A model generated the notes under the pieces. It was not told the DNA's origin, ran no database searches, and saw only the letters and a list, made by a program, of their open reading frames with translations. This document shows positions 19,053 through 28,046 of a stretch of DNA of 64,000 bases, piece by piece. Source of the DNA: Woeseiaceae bacterium (GTDB lineage: Bacteria; Pseudomonadota; Gammaproteobacteria; Steroidobacterales; Woeseiaceae); NCBI GenBank assembly GCA_028280615.1, contig JANQLK010000027.1, positions 105,160 to 169,159 of the forward strand, read 5' to 3'. The first letter of the stretch is position 1, and each line of letters starts with the position of its first letter. Made by a program: the position numbers and the translations under genes.

Positions 19053-20846
19053 ATGACTCAGTTCAAAAAGAAGCCCCTCGTCCCCGCGGGAGCAATCCTG
19101 CTGCTCGTGTCTTTGTATTCGGGATTGGCAGCCCAAACAGATGCGGGAGTGGACGAATTGCCTGGGCTCGCCGATTTTGTCGTTGAAGTCCTCAATGCAC
19201 ACGGCGTGCCCAGTGCATCCGTGACGGTCGTATCGGATGACAGGGTGATTTATCAACGCGGACATGGCCTGGCGGACGTTGCCGAAAAACGCCCCACAAG
19301 CACCAGTACCGTTTTTCCCTTGGCTTCGATTTCGAAGACTTTTACGGCAACAGCCGCATCTGTTCTCGTGGAACGTGATCTGCTCGACTGGAATCAGCCA
19401 ATTCAGGATATCGCACCATGGTTTAAGTTGAACGATCCGTATGCGACTCGCCACGCCACGATCACGGATCTTCTGAGTCATCAAACAGGAATGGGGCGGC
19501 ATGATTTCGCTTGGTTCGGAGGGACTCTTTCTCGAACCGAGCTGCTGGAGAGGATGGAGCATCTGGAGTTCGCATACTCTTTTCGCGAGAGATTCAACTA
19601 CAACAATATTGTCTTCACCGCAGGTGGCGTTGTCTGCGGAGAGCTCTATGGGTCGGGCTGGGATGCCCTTATCGAGGAGTCGTTACTTGAACCGTTGCGA
19701 ATGATGGCGACGACGACTCGTTTCGACGACTTCATTGCATACGAGGACCGTGCGTTGGGCTATAGGCGTGACCGAAACGGATCACTTCGTGAGGTGCAAT
19801 ACATCAATACAGACGTGGTCGGACCGGCTGGATCAATCAGCTCAAATGCCGAAGATATCGCGCGCTGGCTTCGGTTTCTCCTCGGGAACGGGACAATTGA
19901 TGGAACGGAGGTCGTGGCGCCGACGCATTTGCACCATACAATGCTTGTGCACGCTCCAATCCGGCGTGATGCCAATGCAACAGTTCTCCAGGATCGTGGC
20001 TATGGAATCGGCTGGAATATCGCTGCGTACCGTAACAAACCGCTGATCTACCACAATGGTGGGATAAATGGATTCAGCTCTCGCATATCAGTGTTGCCAG
20101 ACTGCAACGCCGGAGCTGTCGTAATGACCAATGGGCAACACGGAGGTCCGGTCGTATCCAAAATATCGCGCTACCTATACGACCGGATTTGTGGCTTTGA
20201 GCCAAGCGTTAGCGTCGATGCAATTGCAGGAAATCGTAACGGCGCAGACGACGTCGCGGATTCGGCGACGAGAAAGATGCCACCCTCGTCCGGGCAATCC
20301 TCGTACACGGGGCGCTACTACAACCCCGGGTACGACACGCTCCGGATCTTCGAGACCAACACCGGGCTGAAGATTAGACTCACAACTATCGACTATGATC
20401 TTATCCATGATGCGCACGACTACTTCTATTTCTGGGACGGTCAGGAGATTGTTGGCGACATATTCTTCAAACTGGACAAGAATGGCGTGCCTCTGGAACT
20501 GGAGATTCCCTTCTATCCTGGAATGGACCCGGTCCGGTTCTTGCGTCTTCCACCCGAGGAACTCGTAGATCCTGACTACCTGAGCGATTTTGTCGGGACG
20601 TTTCAATCCGCGCACTCTGACCAGACGCTCGATGTCAGTCTTGACGGCGAGACCCTTCACTATTCGCGCGACGGAGGAGGGCTTCTGGAACTAATACCTG
20701 TCACCAACGCCGTATTCCGCCGCAAGTCGAATTGGAGGCAAATCGTTGTCACGTTCACGGGAGACCACGAGAGCAACTACGACACCATGAGCATTGCTGT
20801 GCCAGGACAGACGGAGCGCGTCTTTCGGAGAATTAAGACCAATTGA
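19053..20846 (+). CDS. Serine hydrolase (class C beta-lactamase/PBP-like), secreted
   Basis: 597 residues with a Sec signal (residues 1-27, ending SGLAAQ). Catalytic motifs: SxxK in FPLASISKTFTATAAS, YxN in FNYNNIVFTAGG, and HxG in IYHNGGINGFSS. A C-terminal domain of about 220 residues (from SSYTGRYYNPGYDTLRIF) resembles the beta-barrel tail found in DUF3471-type esterases. Substrate unknown. It is arranged in tandem with the preceding lipoprotein hydrolase, but the two are not close duplicates. Transcription runs into the IS3 relic that follows. Confidence 0.87.
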   Translation: MTQFKKKPLVPAGAILLLVSLYSGLAAQTDAGVDELPGLADFVVEVLNAHGVPSASVTVVSDDRVIYQRGHGLADVAEKRPTSTSTVFPLASISKTFTATAASVLVERDLLDWNQPIQDIAPWFKLNDPYATRHATITDLLSHQTGMGRHDFAWFGGTLSRTELLERMEHLEFAYSFRERFNYNNIVFTAGGVVCGELYGSGWDALIEESLLEPLRMMATTTRFDDFIAYEDRALGYRRDRNGSLREVQYINTDVVGPAGSISSNAEDIARWLRFLLGNGTIDGTEVVAPTHLHHTMLVHAPIRRDANATVLQDRGYGIGWNIAAYRNKPLIYHNGGINGFSSRISVLPDCNAGAVVMTNGQHGGPVVSKISRYLYDRICGFEPSVSVDAIAGNRNGADDVADSATRKMPPSSGQSSYTGRYYNPGYDTLRIFETNTGLKIRLTTIDYDLIHDAHDYFYFWDGQEIVGDIFFKLDKNGVPLELEIPFYPGMDPVRFLRLPPEELVDPDYLSDFVGTFQSAHSDQTLDVSLDGETLHYSRDGGGLLELIPVTNAVFRRKSNWRQIVVTFTGDHESNYDTMSIAVPGQTERVFRRIKTN

Positions 20847-20854
20847 TTCTCTCG

Positions 20855-21527
20855 TCAAGGCGTCAATCGACTTCCGCTGTACGCGGCAAAGCCCGACACG
20901 AAGCTTGCTCTCTGCCAGCTCAATTGTGCGCATGCGCCCATTCCAGCATCGTGCGCCCGGTGAACTCCTCGCCGTTGTCCGTCCGGATGTTGTCGGGATA
21001 GCCGCGATGCTGGCAGATGCGATCGAGTATCCGCACCAGGTGATCGCCACCCAAGGCGTGTTCGGCATGGACAGCAATACATTCGGTGGTCGCATCATCG
21101 ACGATGCCGAGGATCTTGAGCTGGCGCCCATTCGAGATGCGGTCGAAGGTGAAGTCCATCGATCAGACCGCGTTGGCTGACTTCGGGCGCTCAAGCGGCT
21201 GGCAATCAGTGATCGGCACTTTCTTGCGCTTGCGTCACTTGATCTGCAGCTTTTGCTCAGCATAGAGGCGTTCAACGCGCTTGTGGTTCACAACGTGCCC
21301 CGCCTGTCGAAGCTACAGTATTACCACCGGCACCCGGTCTAGCCATCCAACCTTGGGTCGAACGATTCCAAGTTTTGGTGACCGCATCTCCCAGAACCGG
21401 CCGGCACCACAAGGCGACACGACCCGCTGCTTACGGCCAAGAGCCGCCGGTCGGAATCCATTGCTCCGAAGAAACGCTATGTACGAAACCTAAAGTGAAT
21501 TCTAGAAACGTTTCCGCGGTAACGTGA
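20855..21527 (-). mobile_element. Decayed IS3-family insertion sequence (transposase pseudogene)
   Basis: On the minus strand the OrfB integrase core can be read from about 21310 to 20860: NHKRVERLYAEQKLQIK, stop, RKRKKVPITDCQPLERPKSA, stop, then MDFTFDRISNGRQLKILGIV and RTDNGEEFTGRTMLEWAHAHN, followed by a frameshift. HKRVERLY and DFxxD...TDNG are IS3 OrfB hallmarks. Two in-frame stops and loss of the C-terminal glutamate region show it is dead. A TTTCCGCGGTAACGTGA end-like sequence at 21511-21527 resembles the ends of the miniature elements at 16.3 and 17.0 kb. Confidence 0.75.
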
Positions 21528-21605
21528 GCTTCCATCCGGAGCGGCGCAGCCGCGCGGCCCGCAGGATCGAAACAGTCCTCAGGTTGTCTACGGCGAATCG
21601 CGCTA

Positions 21606-22871
21606 TCAGCTGCCGCCTATCGGTGCGGCATGTGCGTCGGCTACCAATGCGTCTACGTTGCTGCCGGTCAACGATTGCAGGAAGGCCAACAGGTCGTCGA
21701 TTTCCCTGTCGTTGAGGCCGAGCGGTGTTATGAGCGGATCGAGAACGACGTTCGGCACGCCGCCACGATTGTAGAAGAGCACCACGTCGCGCAACGTCGA
21801 CAGTGATCCGTCGTGCATATACGGTGCGGTCAGCGCCACGTTGCGGAGCGTCGGCGTGCGGTACTTCCAGCGGTCGTCGGGGTGCCCGGTGACCTCGTAA
21901 CGTCCGAGGTCGCGAAAGTTCTCGGTACCCGTCGTGCGGACCAGATCGGATTCGACTCGCTTGACCTGTCCCGGGGCCAGCGGAACCTCGAGCTCTGTGT
22001 CGTCCGGGCGCATAGTGGCGTAATAGCCGACCCCCGTATTGTGGAACAGACCGTCGCTGAACAACGCGAAGTCCTCAGTAACGGAATGGCATGCAATACA
22101 TCGACCCTTGCCTCGAAAGATCTCGAATCCTCGCTGCGCCGATCTGCTCAGTGCAGCCGGGTCGTCGCCGTAGTACCAGCGGTCGAACGACGAATCACCG
22201 GAAACCAGGACACGTTCGTAGCTTGCGATCGCCATCCCGATGGTCTGAATGTCGGGCCCACGATCGAATACTCTGACGAACCGCTCAGCGTAGTCGTCGA
22301 GGGAAAGGATGCGCTCGACGACCACGCCAATGGACACGTTGCCCATTTCATTGTCCGCGAGCAGCGGCGCCCAGATCTGGTTCTCCAGGCTGATTTCCCG
22401 GCCGTCGTGGAACAAGCTGCCGACGTAGGCGGTGTTGTAGATCGTCGGTGCGTTCCGTCTGACGCTTCTGCCCTCGATGCCCACGGGCAGGCGCAGCTCG
22501 TTCTGCGAGAAGCCTTGTTCAGCGATGTGACACATCGCGCAGGACACGGTGTTGTTTGCGGAAAGGCGGCGGTCGAAGAAGAGTTTCCGTCCCAAGCGTA
22601 CTTTTTCGGCCGTGATCGGGTTGTCCGCGGGCGCCGGGACCGGCGGCAGCCCGAGGGGTGGCGACGCGATCACGGCAAGCAGGTCGGCTTCGGTTCCTCG
22701 CCTCGATGTCAGGCTTGCCGAGTTTGTCCGGTAATCTGTACGCTCGTAGCCTTCGCGGACGTCGCCGGGCCCTTGCCTGGTCTGAGCTGAGACGACCGCA
22801 GCCGCTGCGACGAGCAGCAGCGAAGCCGAGGCGAACCCCCGCAACAGGCTTCGGCGTCCGATGAGACTCAT
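21606..22871 (-). CDS. Di-heme cytochrome c peroxidase / MauG-like protein
   Basis: 421 residues from the ATG at 22871; the frame continues upstream only to a TTG. Sec signal at residues 1-30 (LLLVAAAAVVSAQ). Two c-type heme sites, CAMCH (about 111-115) and CIACH (about 258-262), with the family segments LFFDRRLSANNTVSCAMCH, RNAPTIYNTAY and RTPTLRNVALTAPYMHDGS. It acts in the periplasm as a peroxidase or, in MauG-type members, in maturing a partner enzyme. It diverges from the methanethiol oxidase gene over 95 bases; a mauG-like gene beside mtoX and SCO1 is the known context for cofactor maturation of MtoX. Confidence 0.88.
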   Translation of the reverse strand: MSLIGRRSLLRGFASASLLLVAAAAVVSAQTRQGPGDVREGYERTDYRTNSASLTSRRGTEADLLAVIASPPLGLPPVPAPADNPITAEKVRLGRKLFFDRRLSANNTVSCAMCHIAEQGFSQNELRLPVGIEGRSVRRNAPTIYNTAYVGSLFHDGREISLENQIWAPLLADNEMGNVSIGVVVERILSLDDYAERFVRVFDRGPDIQTIGMAIASYERVLVSGDSSFDRWYYGDDPAALSRSAQRGFEIFRGKGRCIACHSVTEDFALFSDGLFHNTGVGYYATMRPDDTELEVPLAPGQVKRVESDLVRTTGTENFRDLGRYEVTGHPDDRWKYRTPTLRNVALTAPYMHDGSLSTLRDVVLFYNRGGVPNVVLDPLITPLGLNDREIDDLLAFLQSLTGSNVDALVADAHAAPIGGS

Positions 22872-22966
22872 TCCAATGGTCCGGATCGCGAATAGACGTA
22901 GCGACAACTATACTTCCAGGTACCAGAAGGAGAGAACTCCACACGTACAACTCCAAGGGAAATTCA

Positions 22967-24295
22967 ATGAAAAACAAAGTCATTGGGCGTCTTTCGACGG
23001 TCCCGATAGCGGCCTCGCTGGCGCTTACGTGCCTGACCGGGGCGCATGCCGACGAGACCTGCATGTCCCCCTACATGGCAAAGATCGTTGGCCAGGAGGA
23101 CTACGTCTACGTCTGGACGGTCGGTGTCGAGGGGCTCGGCGACGAGCAAGACAAGCTCGTGACCATCGATGTGCGGCCCGGCGCGGAGACCTACGGGCAG
23201 GTCGTCGATGCACTCTCGGTCGGGGGTCGTAACGAAGCGCATCACTCCGGACTCACGGACGATCGGCGCTTCCTGTGGGCGAGCGGACTCGATACCAGCA
23301 AGATCTTCATCTTCGACGTGCACACAGATCCGGGTAAGCCGAAGTTGGTCAGGACGATCGACGATTTCGTCACCAAGAGCGGCGGCGTCGTAGGGCCGCA
23401 TACCAACTATGCACTGCCGGGGCGCATGATGCTGACCGGCCTGTCAAACAGTGCCGACCATGGGGGCCGAACGGCGCTCGTGGAATACACGAACGCGGGT
23501 GACTACGTCACGACCCACTGGATGCCGACGGACGACAACCTGCAGGGCGCCGTCAAGAGCGGCAACTTCGCCGACGGCTACGGCTACGATGTGCGTGTGC
23601 TGCCGCGCCGCAACGTGATGATCACCTCATCGTTTACGGGCTGGAATAACTACATGATGAACCTCGGTGCCTTGATGGCGGACGCGGAAGCGATGCAGCG
23701 TTTCGGCAATACGGTGGTCGTCTGGAACCTGCATACGCGAAAGCCGCAGAAGATCATCGATGTGCCGGGATCGCCGCTCGAGATTCGATGCGCCTGGGGT
23801 CCGCACAATAACTACTGCTTCACGTCGACGGCGCTGACATCGAAGATCTGGCTGATCTACGAAGACGACGCCGGGGAGTGGCAAGCAAAAGCCGTCGCCG
23901 ACATCGGCGACGCCAGCCTGGTACCGCTGCCTGTCGACATCTCGATTTCTGCGGACGATCAGCAGCTCTGGGTCAATACGTGGAATGACGGTAAGACACG
24001 TCTGTTCGACATTTCCGATCCGCACGCACCGGTGCAGGTGATGGAAGAGAAGATCGGTGCACAGATCAACATGGTGTCGCAGAGTTGGGATGGGGAGCGT
24101 GTGTACTTCACCTCGTCGCTGCTTGCCAACTGGGACAAGGTCGAGGCGCCCGAGGGAGAGGACTTGCAGTACTTCAAGGCATATAGCTGGAAAGACGGGG
24201 AGCTCGAGCATACATTCACGATCGATTTCCTCGCGGCGAAGCTCGGCACGCCACACCAGATGCGTTTCGGCGCCTATGCGCTGTATGGCCAGTAG
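22967..24295 (+). CDS. mtoX: Methanethiol oxidase (selenium-binding protein SBP56 family)
   Basis: 442 residues, exported by a Sec signal (about residues 1-28, ending GAHAD). SBP56 landmarks: ETCMSPYMAKI at the mature N-terminus, GGRNEAHHSGLTDDRRFLWA, VGPHTNYALPGRMMLTGLS, and the late segment CAWGPHNNYCFTSTALTSK; the HH and GPH histidines are candidate copper ligands. The bacterial enzyme converts methanethiol to formaldehyde, hydrogen sulfide and hydrogen peroxide in the periplasm. AAGGGAA precedes the ATG. An SCO1 copper chaperone gene follows after 23 bases and a mauG-like gene diverges, matching the published mtoX neighbourhood. The alternative, a general SBP56 protein, is less likely given this context. 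Confidence 0.9.
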   Translation: MKNKVIGRLSTVPIAASLALTCLTGAHADETCMSPYMAKIVGQEDYVYVWTVGVEGLGDEQDKLVTIDVRPGAETYGQVVDALSVGGRNEAHHSGLTDDRRFLWASGLDTSKIFIFDVHTDPGKPKLVRTIDDFVTKSGGVVGPHTNYALPGRMMLTGLSNSADHGGRTALVEYTNAGDYVTTHWMPTDDNLQGAVKSGNFADGYGYDVRVLPRRNVMITSSFTGWNNYMMNLGALMADAEAMQRFGNTVVVWNLHTRKPQKIIDVPGSPLEIRCAWGPHNNYCFTSTALTSKIWLIYEDDAGEWQAKAVADIGDASLVPLPVDISISADDQQLWVNTWNDGKTRLFDISDPHAPVQVMEEKIGAQINMVSQSWDGERVYFTSSLLANWDKVEAPEGEDLQYFKAYSWKDGELEHTFTIDFLAAKLGTPHQMRFGAYALYGQ

Positions 24296-24318
24296 CCCGC
24301 AGGCCTGCTGTCACACCA

Positions 24319-25011
24319 ATGAGACTCGCTGCGGTCCTGCTGCTCGTGACGCTGCCCGTCGGTGCCGCGGCCGAGCAGCAACCACACCACAAGCCGGCGG
24401 CGCAGCCGCAGGTGCTGGCGCCCGGATACTCGGCGCTCGAGTTTCCGCCCCCGGCGCCGGGCACCTATGAACTGCCGCCGCTCGGAGAGGCCGCGAACGG
24501 TAGGCTGCTGGACAGCGCCGGCAGAGCCGTCAGTTTGCACGAACTCTTCGACGGAAAGACTATCGTCCTGAGCTTTGTGTACACGTCTTGCCCGGACGTG
24601 AACGGCTGTCCCCTGGCCACCTTCGTCCTGAGCCAGGTTCAGAAACGACTGGCGCAGGATGCACAGGCCGTGTCGAAGGTTCGCCTCGTTACCGTCAGTT
24701 TCGATCCGGCCAATGATCCGCCCGACGTCATGGCCGAGTATGGCGAGCATTTCCGGCGCGGCGCCGTCGACTGGCGCTTCCTGACCGCCGGATCAGAACG
24801 CAGCCTGTCGCCGATCCTCGAAGACTATGACCAGTCCGTCATCCGAGACCGGGGGCCCGACGGCGAGCTGCTGTCGACGATGTCACACATACTGCGGGTC
24901 TATCTGATCGACGCGGACAAGCGCGTACGAAATATCTACAGCGCGTCTTATCTACATCCCGACATCCTGTACGCGGATATTCGAACCGTCTTGCAAGGCG
25001 ATGAGTCTTAG
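24319..25011 (+). CDS. SCO1/SenC-family copper chaperone with CX5C site
   Basis: 230 residues with signal MRLAAVLLLVTLPVGAAAEQ. Thioredoxin-like SCO fold: FVYTSCPDVNGCPLATFVLS holds the copper cysteines, TVSFDPANDPP is the following strand, and MSHILRVYLID provides the distal histidine. The spacing is unusual: SCO proteins have CxxxC, here two extra residues (NG) give C-x5-C. It lies 23 bases after mtoX and probably delivers copper to it rather than to cytochrome oxidase. Confidence 0.9.
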   Translation: MRLAAVLLLVTLPVGAAAEQQPHHKPAAQPQVLAPGYSALEFPPPAPGTYELPPLGEAANGRLLDSAGRAVSLHELFDGKTIVLSFVYTSCPDVNGCPLATFVLSQVQKRLAQDAQAVSKVRLVTVSFDPANDPPDVMAEYGEHFRRGAVDWRFLTAGSERSLSPILEDYDQSVIRDRGPDGELLSTMSHILRVYLIDADKRVRNIYSASYLHPDILYADIRTVLQGDES

Positions 25012-25067
25012 GTTAATCAGACGCGGGACTTCGTAGTCTGCAACTGGTCGGGTGAGAGGACAGAGCA

Positions 25068-25262
25068 GCCGCCGTTCGAATGGCAGCAGTTCGGCGAGAA
25101 CCGGTCCCTCGAATGGTATGATTTCGACCTCGTTGAACTTCGGTTCGTGCCCCACAGCGGCGGGACCAAGCATAAGAATAATGTCCACGAAAGTTCATAC
25201 CGCCGTACAACGATTCCTTGTCGAGTTGCTGATTATAGTGGCCGGCGTTCTTATCGCTCTGG
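25068..25262. repeat. Source copy of a 0.2-kb duplication (second copy at 14.1 kb)
   Basis: This region covers the upstream stretch and the first codons of the gene at 25181. It is repeated with about 80% identity at 14098-14312 in the same orientation. Conservation of the non-coding part (CGAATGGCAGC, GGCGAGAACCGG, ATGATTTCGACC) suggests the duplication carried the promoter. Confidence 0.7.
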
Positions 25263-25900
25263 CTATCGACGAATGGCGGCAGAATCTGCAAAACGCAGAC
25301 CTCGAACGCGTCTACCTGACTCAGCTTATTTCCGACTTGCAAGCAACAGAAGAAGCGATTCTGTCGGTAGAACGTGTCAATTCCGACTCAATGGATGCCG
25401 TTGCCGCTCTATTGACGACATTCGAAAGTAACGAGGCGGTTGTGCCAGCTCAGTTAGTCGATTCTCTGGACCGGATTATCTACTTTGACAATCCCGTTCC
25501 GGTTCTTGGAACTGTTGATGCCTTGATTGCGACAGGCGATCTGCGACTGATTCAAGATGCGCAACTCCGCTCCCTGGTGACTGAGTATCAATCTGTCATC
25601 AGAGATTATTGGTTGGCTCCGCTATATCAGTGGGAATACAGGCACAACGACCTGGTGTATCAAGTCATAGGGGCAGCGATCGCGCACGGTGTTGTTCCGC
25701 AAGACCGAAACGGACTGGTTCGGCAACCTTCAAGCACTGATTTGGACGGGTTTCTTCGAAATAGCGAGGCATATACCGCCATCATCGAGCTCGAGTTCGT
25801 AAAAAGGGTCCTGGCCGAATATCGCAACGGCACGAGAGACGAGGCAGTGTCATTGATGCGCTCGATTCAACAGCATGAGGGACCACGGAACGAAAGCTAG
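25181..25900 (+). CDS. Membrane-anchored DUF6090-like protein
   Basis: 239 residues from the ATG at 25181, the start shared with the dead copy at 14214. One N-terminal membrane anchor (RFLVELLIIVAGVLIALAID) is followed by EWRQNLQNADLERVYLTQL, a pattern resembling DUF6090 proteins, then a helical soluble domain with no known catalytic motif. Probably a periplasmic protein fixed to the inner membrane. Function unknown. It follows the methanethiol oxidase cluster but has its own 170-base upstream region. Confidence 0.7.
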   Translation: MSTKVHTAVQRFLVELLIIVAGVLIALAIDEWRQNLQNADLERVYLTQLISDLQATEEAILSVERVNSDSMDAVAALLTTFESNEAVVPAQLVDSLDRIIYFDNPVPVLGTVDALIATGDLRLIQDAQLRSLVTEYQSVIRDYWLAPLYQWEYRHNDLVYQVIGAAIAHGVVPQDRNGLVRQPSSTDLDGFLRNSEAYTAIIELEFVKRVLAEYRNGTRDEAVSLMRSIQQHEGPRNES

Positions 25901-25929
25901 AATGTCCGCTTCTGGCCGGTTCGCGGCCT

Positions 25930-26361
25930 TTGGCGCCACCCTGGCTCAGACGTTCCAATGACTGCTCAGGTCGAGAGCAGACGTTCGAAGATGCGGCCAT
26001 GGAATTGCCGACGAGGGAAATTCGGACACGTTGGAAGTTCGGCAAATTGTCGGCGGTCAGTTCGGTCCTGGTGGCGCGTATCGGCAACGAAAACGTAGCG
26101 TGGAAAAGGCGTTTGCCGATCGTGCAGCGACCTGGACGAACTCTCTACGATCCTCATGCTATGGCGCAGACAGAAGAAAACCGTACATCTTGTTTTCAGC
26201 TATACTCGGACGAAGCAGTCGCAAAGGAACTCGCCGTTTCTGTGCGCACCGTTCATACTCACTTCGAGCGGATGTACCGAAAGCTTGGAGTGCATAGCCG
26301 GTGTGAATTGATCGCGCAAATACTTGATTCTTATGTGTCAGTGCAATCTGCAAAAGGCTAG
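25930..26361 (+). pseudogene. Remnant of a LuxR-type HTH regulator
   Basis: Only the last 50 codons are recognisable: SDEAVAKELAVSVRTVHTHF followed by ERMYRKLGVHSRCELIAQIL is a LuxR/GerE helix-turn-helix lacking its first helix. The preceding 90 codons match no receiver or ligand domain. A shorter start at 26161 would give a 66-residue protein, so a standalone small HTH protein is possible, but decay of a larger regulator is more likely. Confidence 0.4.
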
Positions 26362-26532
26362 TGGGGGCGACAACGCGACGATGTCGAATGCGGTGTTGTG
26401 GCACTTTACCCATAGGCGAAGGCCTCTGTCGTCGGCGGACGGATATGTCGAGATTCATGAAGCGTCGAGTCGTACGCAATGCAGATGACAGCGCCTAATC
26501 TTCCGTCGTTCTCGGGTTACGTATTCGAATCC

Positions 26533-27063
26533 ATGGTAACCATACGGCAAACACTATGGCGCCTTGTAGAGGTCGTCGTACTTTTCCACGCCCTGACAAT
26601 GCCTGCCGTCGCTCAAACTGACGAGCCCGCGTCGGAACACTGCCCGGTTACCAAGTCGGAAAAACCTGGAGGCTGGATTGAGAACGACGTTCTGGGTGTG
26701 CATGTTCCGTCAGATGGGACTTTTACATTCACGCCAGGCGGGCCGGGCTTTGTTGATGCAGACGGTGCCGTTGGGATTAAGTGGCCGTGGGTCCGCTTCG
26801 TTCCAGGGCAACTGAACGTTGGCGGCCAGCGGATCGATGAGGAAGCGCCCACAGCTCGCGCGTACATACCCGGCGGGTACGGCGAAGTTGGGTTTCAGTC
26901 AATGTATCTCGTCTTCCCTACGGCTGGGTGTTGGGAAATAACCGGCGGTGTAGCCGGCAAATCCATAACTTTCACGGTTCTGATAGCAGTAGAGGGCGAC
27001 GGACCAGAATGGCGCTTTAACGGCCCACCTCGAGGTTGGAGAGTCACAACCGATTGGCGTTGA
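26533..27063 (+). CDS. Hypothetical secreted protein
   Basis: 176 residues from the ATG at 26533, chosen because it begins a signal peptide (VVVLFHALTMPAVAQ). The mature part has two cysteines (EHCPVTK and TAGCWEITG), spaced as if for one disulfide, and a beta-rich composition. WPWVRFVPGQLNVGGQRIDE and YLVFPTAGCWEITGGVAGKS look like an immunoglobulin-like sandwich fold. I do not recognise the family with certainty. Alone on its strand, before a GST gene. Confidence 0.65.
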   Translation: MVTIRQTLWRLVEVVVLFHALTMPAVAQTDEPASEHCPVTKSEKPGGWIENDVLGVHVPSDGTFTFTPGGPGFVDADGAVGIKWPWVRFVPGQLNVGGQRIDEEAPTARAYIPGGYGEVGFQSMYLVFPTAGCWEITGGVAGKSITFTVLIAVEGDGPEWRFNGPPRGWRVTTDWR

Positions 27064-27290
27064 CCCAATATACCGGCGAGCAGCGTAGACGAGTTTTGAT
27101 GAGGCACATGCTGCGATAGTCAGTCGAGCCCTTGCTTTGTTTACAGACACTACCTGTCGCTCAGCTGCAAGGCGGGATTGCAGGACGCCACCGGGTCAGT
27201 CGGGCGGCAAGCGAATCCAGCTGTAGCTCTTTCTGATCCAAAGCAGTCAGCAGCTGATTGTCCTTTGTCAACCCGGGGAACTGAGAATAG

Positions 27291-27902
27291 ATGCCAGATA
27301 TCAAGCTGTTCGAGCTGGGTCCTACTCGATCCAGCCGCGTTCGATGGGCGCTACTCGAGGCGGGGTTGGACTACGAGTCGATTGGAAACAACCTCGACAT
27401 CTTCAGTAGTACCGAACTTCGAGAGATACATCCGCTCGGAAAGCTGCCCGCTGCGCTTATCGACGGGAAGCAACTGTTTGAGTCGGGCGCCATCGTGACG
27501 GCTGTGGCCGACCTTGTTCCTGAACGGTCACTGATAGCGGAACCAGGGACGTGGTCGCGTAACCTGCATTACCAATGGATGAGCTTCGCCTTGAGTGAGA
27601 TGGAGGCTTTCGTCCAGAGCAGCGAGATCAACACCATTGACTTCGTGTTGCCCGAAGATCAGCGAGTTCCGGAGATAGTCGAGCAAAACGCCATGCTCTA
27701 CCGAAAAGGAGCAGCGGTGCTCGAGGATGTTCTCGGCGAAACGGAGTATCTCGTCGATAATCGGTTTTCGGTGACGGATATCTTTGTTGGCTACACGGTA
27801 CATTGGGGCTATGAAGACGGCCTACTGGACGACTGCCCCAATTTACTGGCCTATCGGGAACGGCTGCTCTCCCGGCAGCATTGCACGCTGGAGCAACACT
27901 AG
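27291..27902 (+). CDS. Glutathione S-transferase family protein
   Basis: 203 residues. The N-terminal thioredoxin-like domain has the catalytic region LGPTRSSRVRWALLEAGLDY, the cis-proline in HPLGKLPAAL and the glutathione-gamma-glutamyl contact LFESGAIVTAVADL. The helical C-terminal domain carries the N-capping Asp motif (RFSVTDIFVGYTVHWG). It is cytoplasmic and conjugates or reduces electrophiles with glutathione; substrate open. The stop codon overlaps the left end of a miniature inverted-repeat element, so the final residues may have been altered by the insertion. Confidence 0.87.
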   Translation: MPDIKLFELGPTRSSRVRWALLEAGLDYESIGNNLDIFSSTELREIHPLGKLPAALIDGKQLFESGAIVTAVADLVPERSLIAEPGTWSRNLHYQWMSFALSEMEAFVQSSEINTIDFVLPEDQRVPEIVEQNAMLYRKGAAVLEDVLGETEYLVDNRFSVTDIFVGYTVHWGYEDGLLDDCPNLLAYRERLLSRQHCTLEQH

Positions 27903-28046
27903 CAGTCTGTTCAAAAAGCCATCCATGGCATTTTCAACCTCACGAACTGAAAAGCGCGGTTTTCAGTTCGCTCGCATTCTCAAATGTCGGCACGTCCATG
28001 TGCCGGTCACAGGCAGTCGAAAAACTGCGTTTTTCAACAGCCTGCT
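27901..28046. mobile_element. 146-bp MITE/REP-like element
   Basis: Outer ends AGCAGTCTGTTCAAAAA and TTTTTCAACAGCCTGCT are inverted repeats (15 of 17 complementary). An inner hairpin GAACTGAAAAGCGCGGTTTTCAGTTC lies near the left third. There is no coding frame. It abuts the GST stop codon. Such TTTTTCAACAGCCTGCT ends are common in dispersed gammaproteobacterial repeats. Confidence 0.6.

Noticed and set aside
21813..22790. Long open frame opposite the di-heme peroxidase gene
   Set aside because: Shadow of the high-GC gene: no start signal or domain, while the minus frame carries two CxxCH sites.
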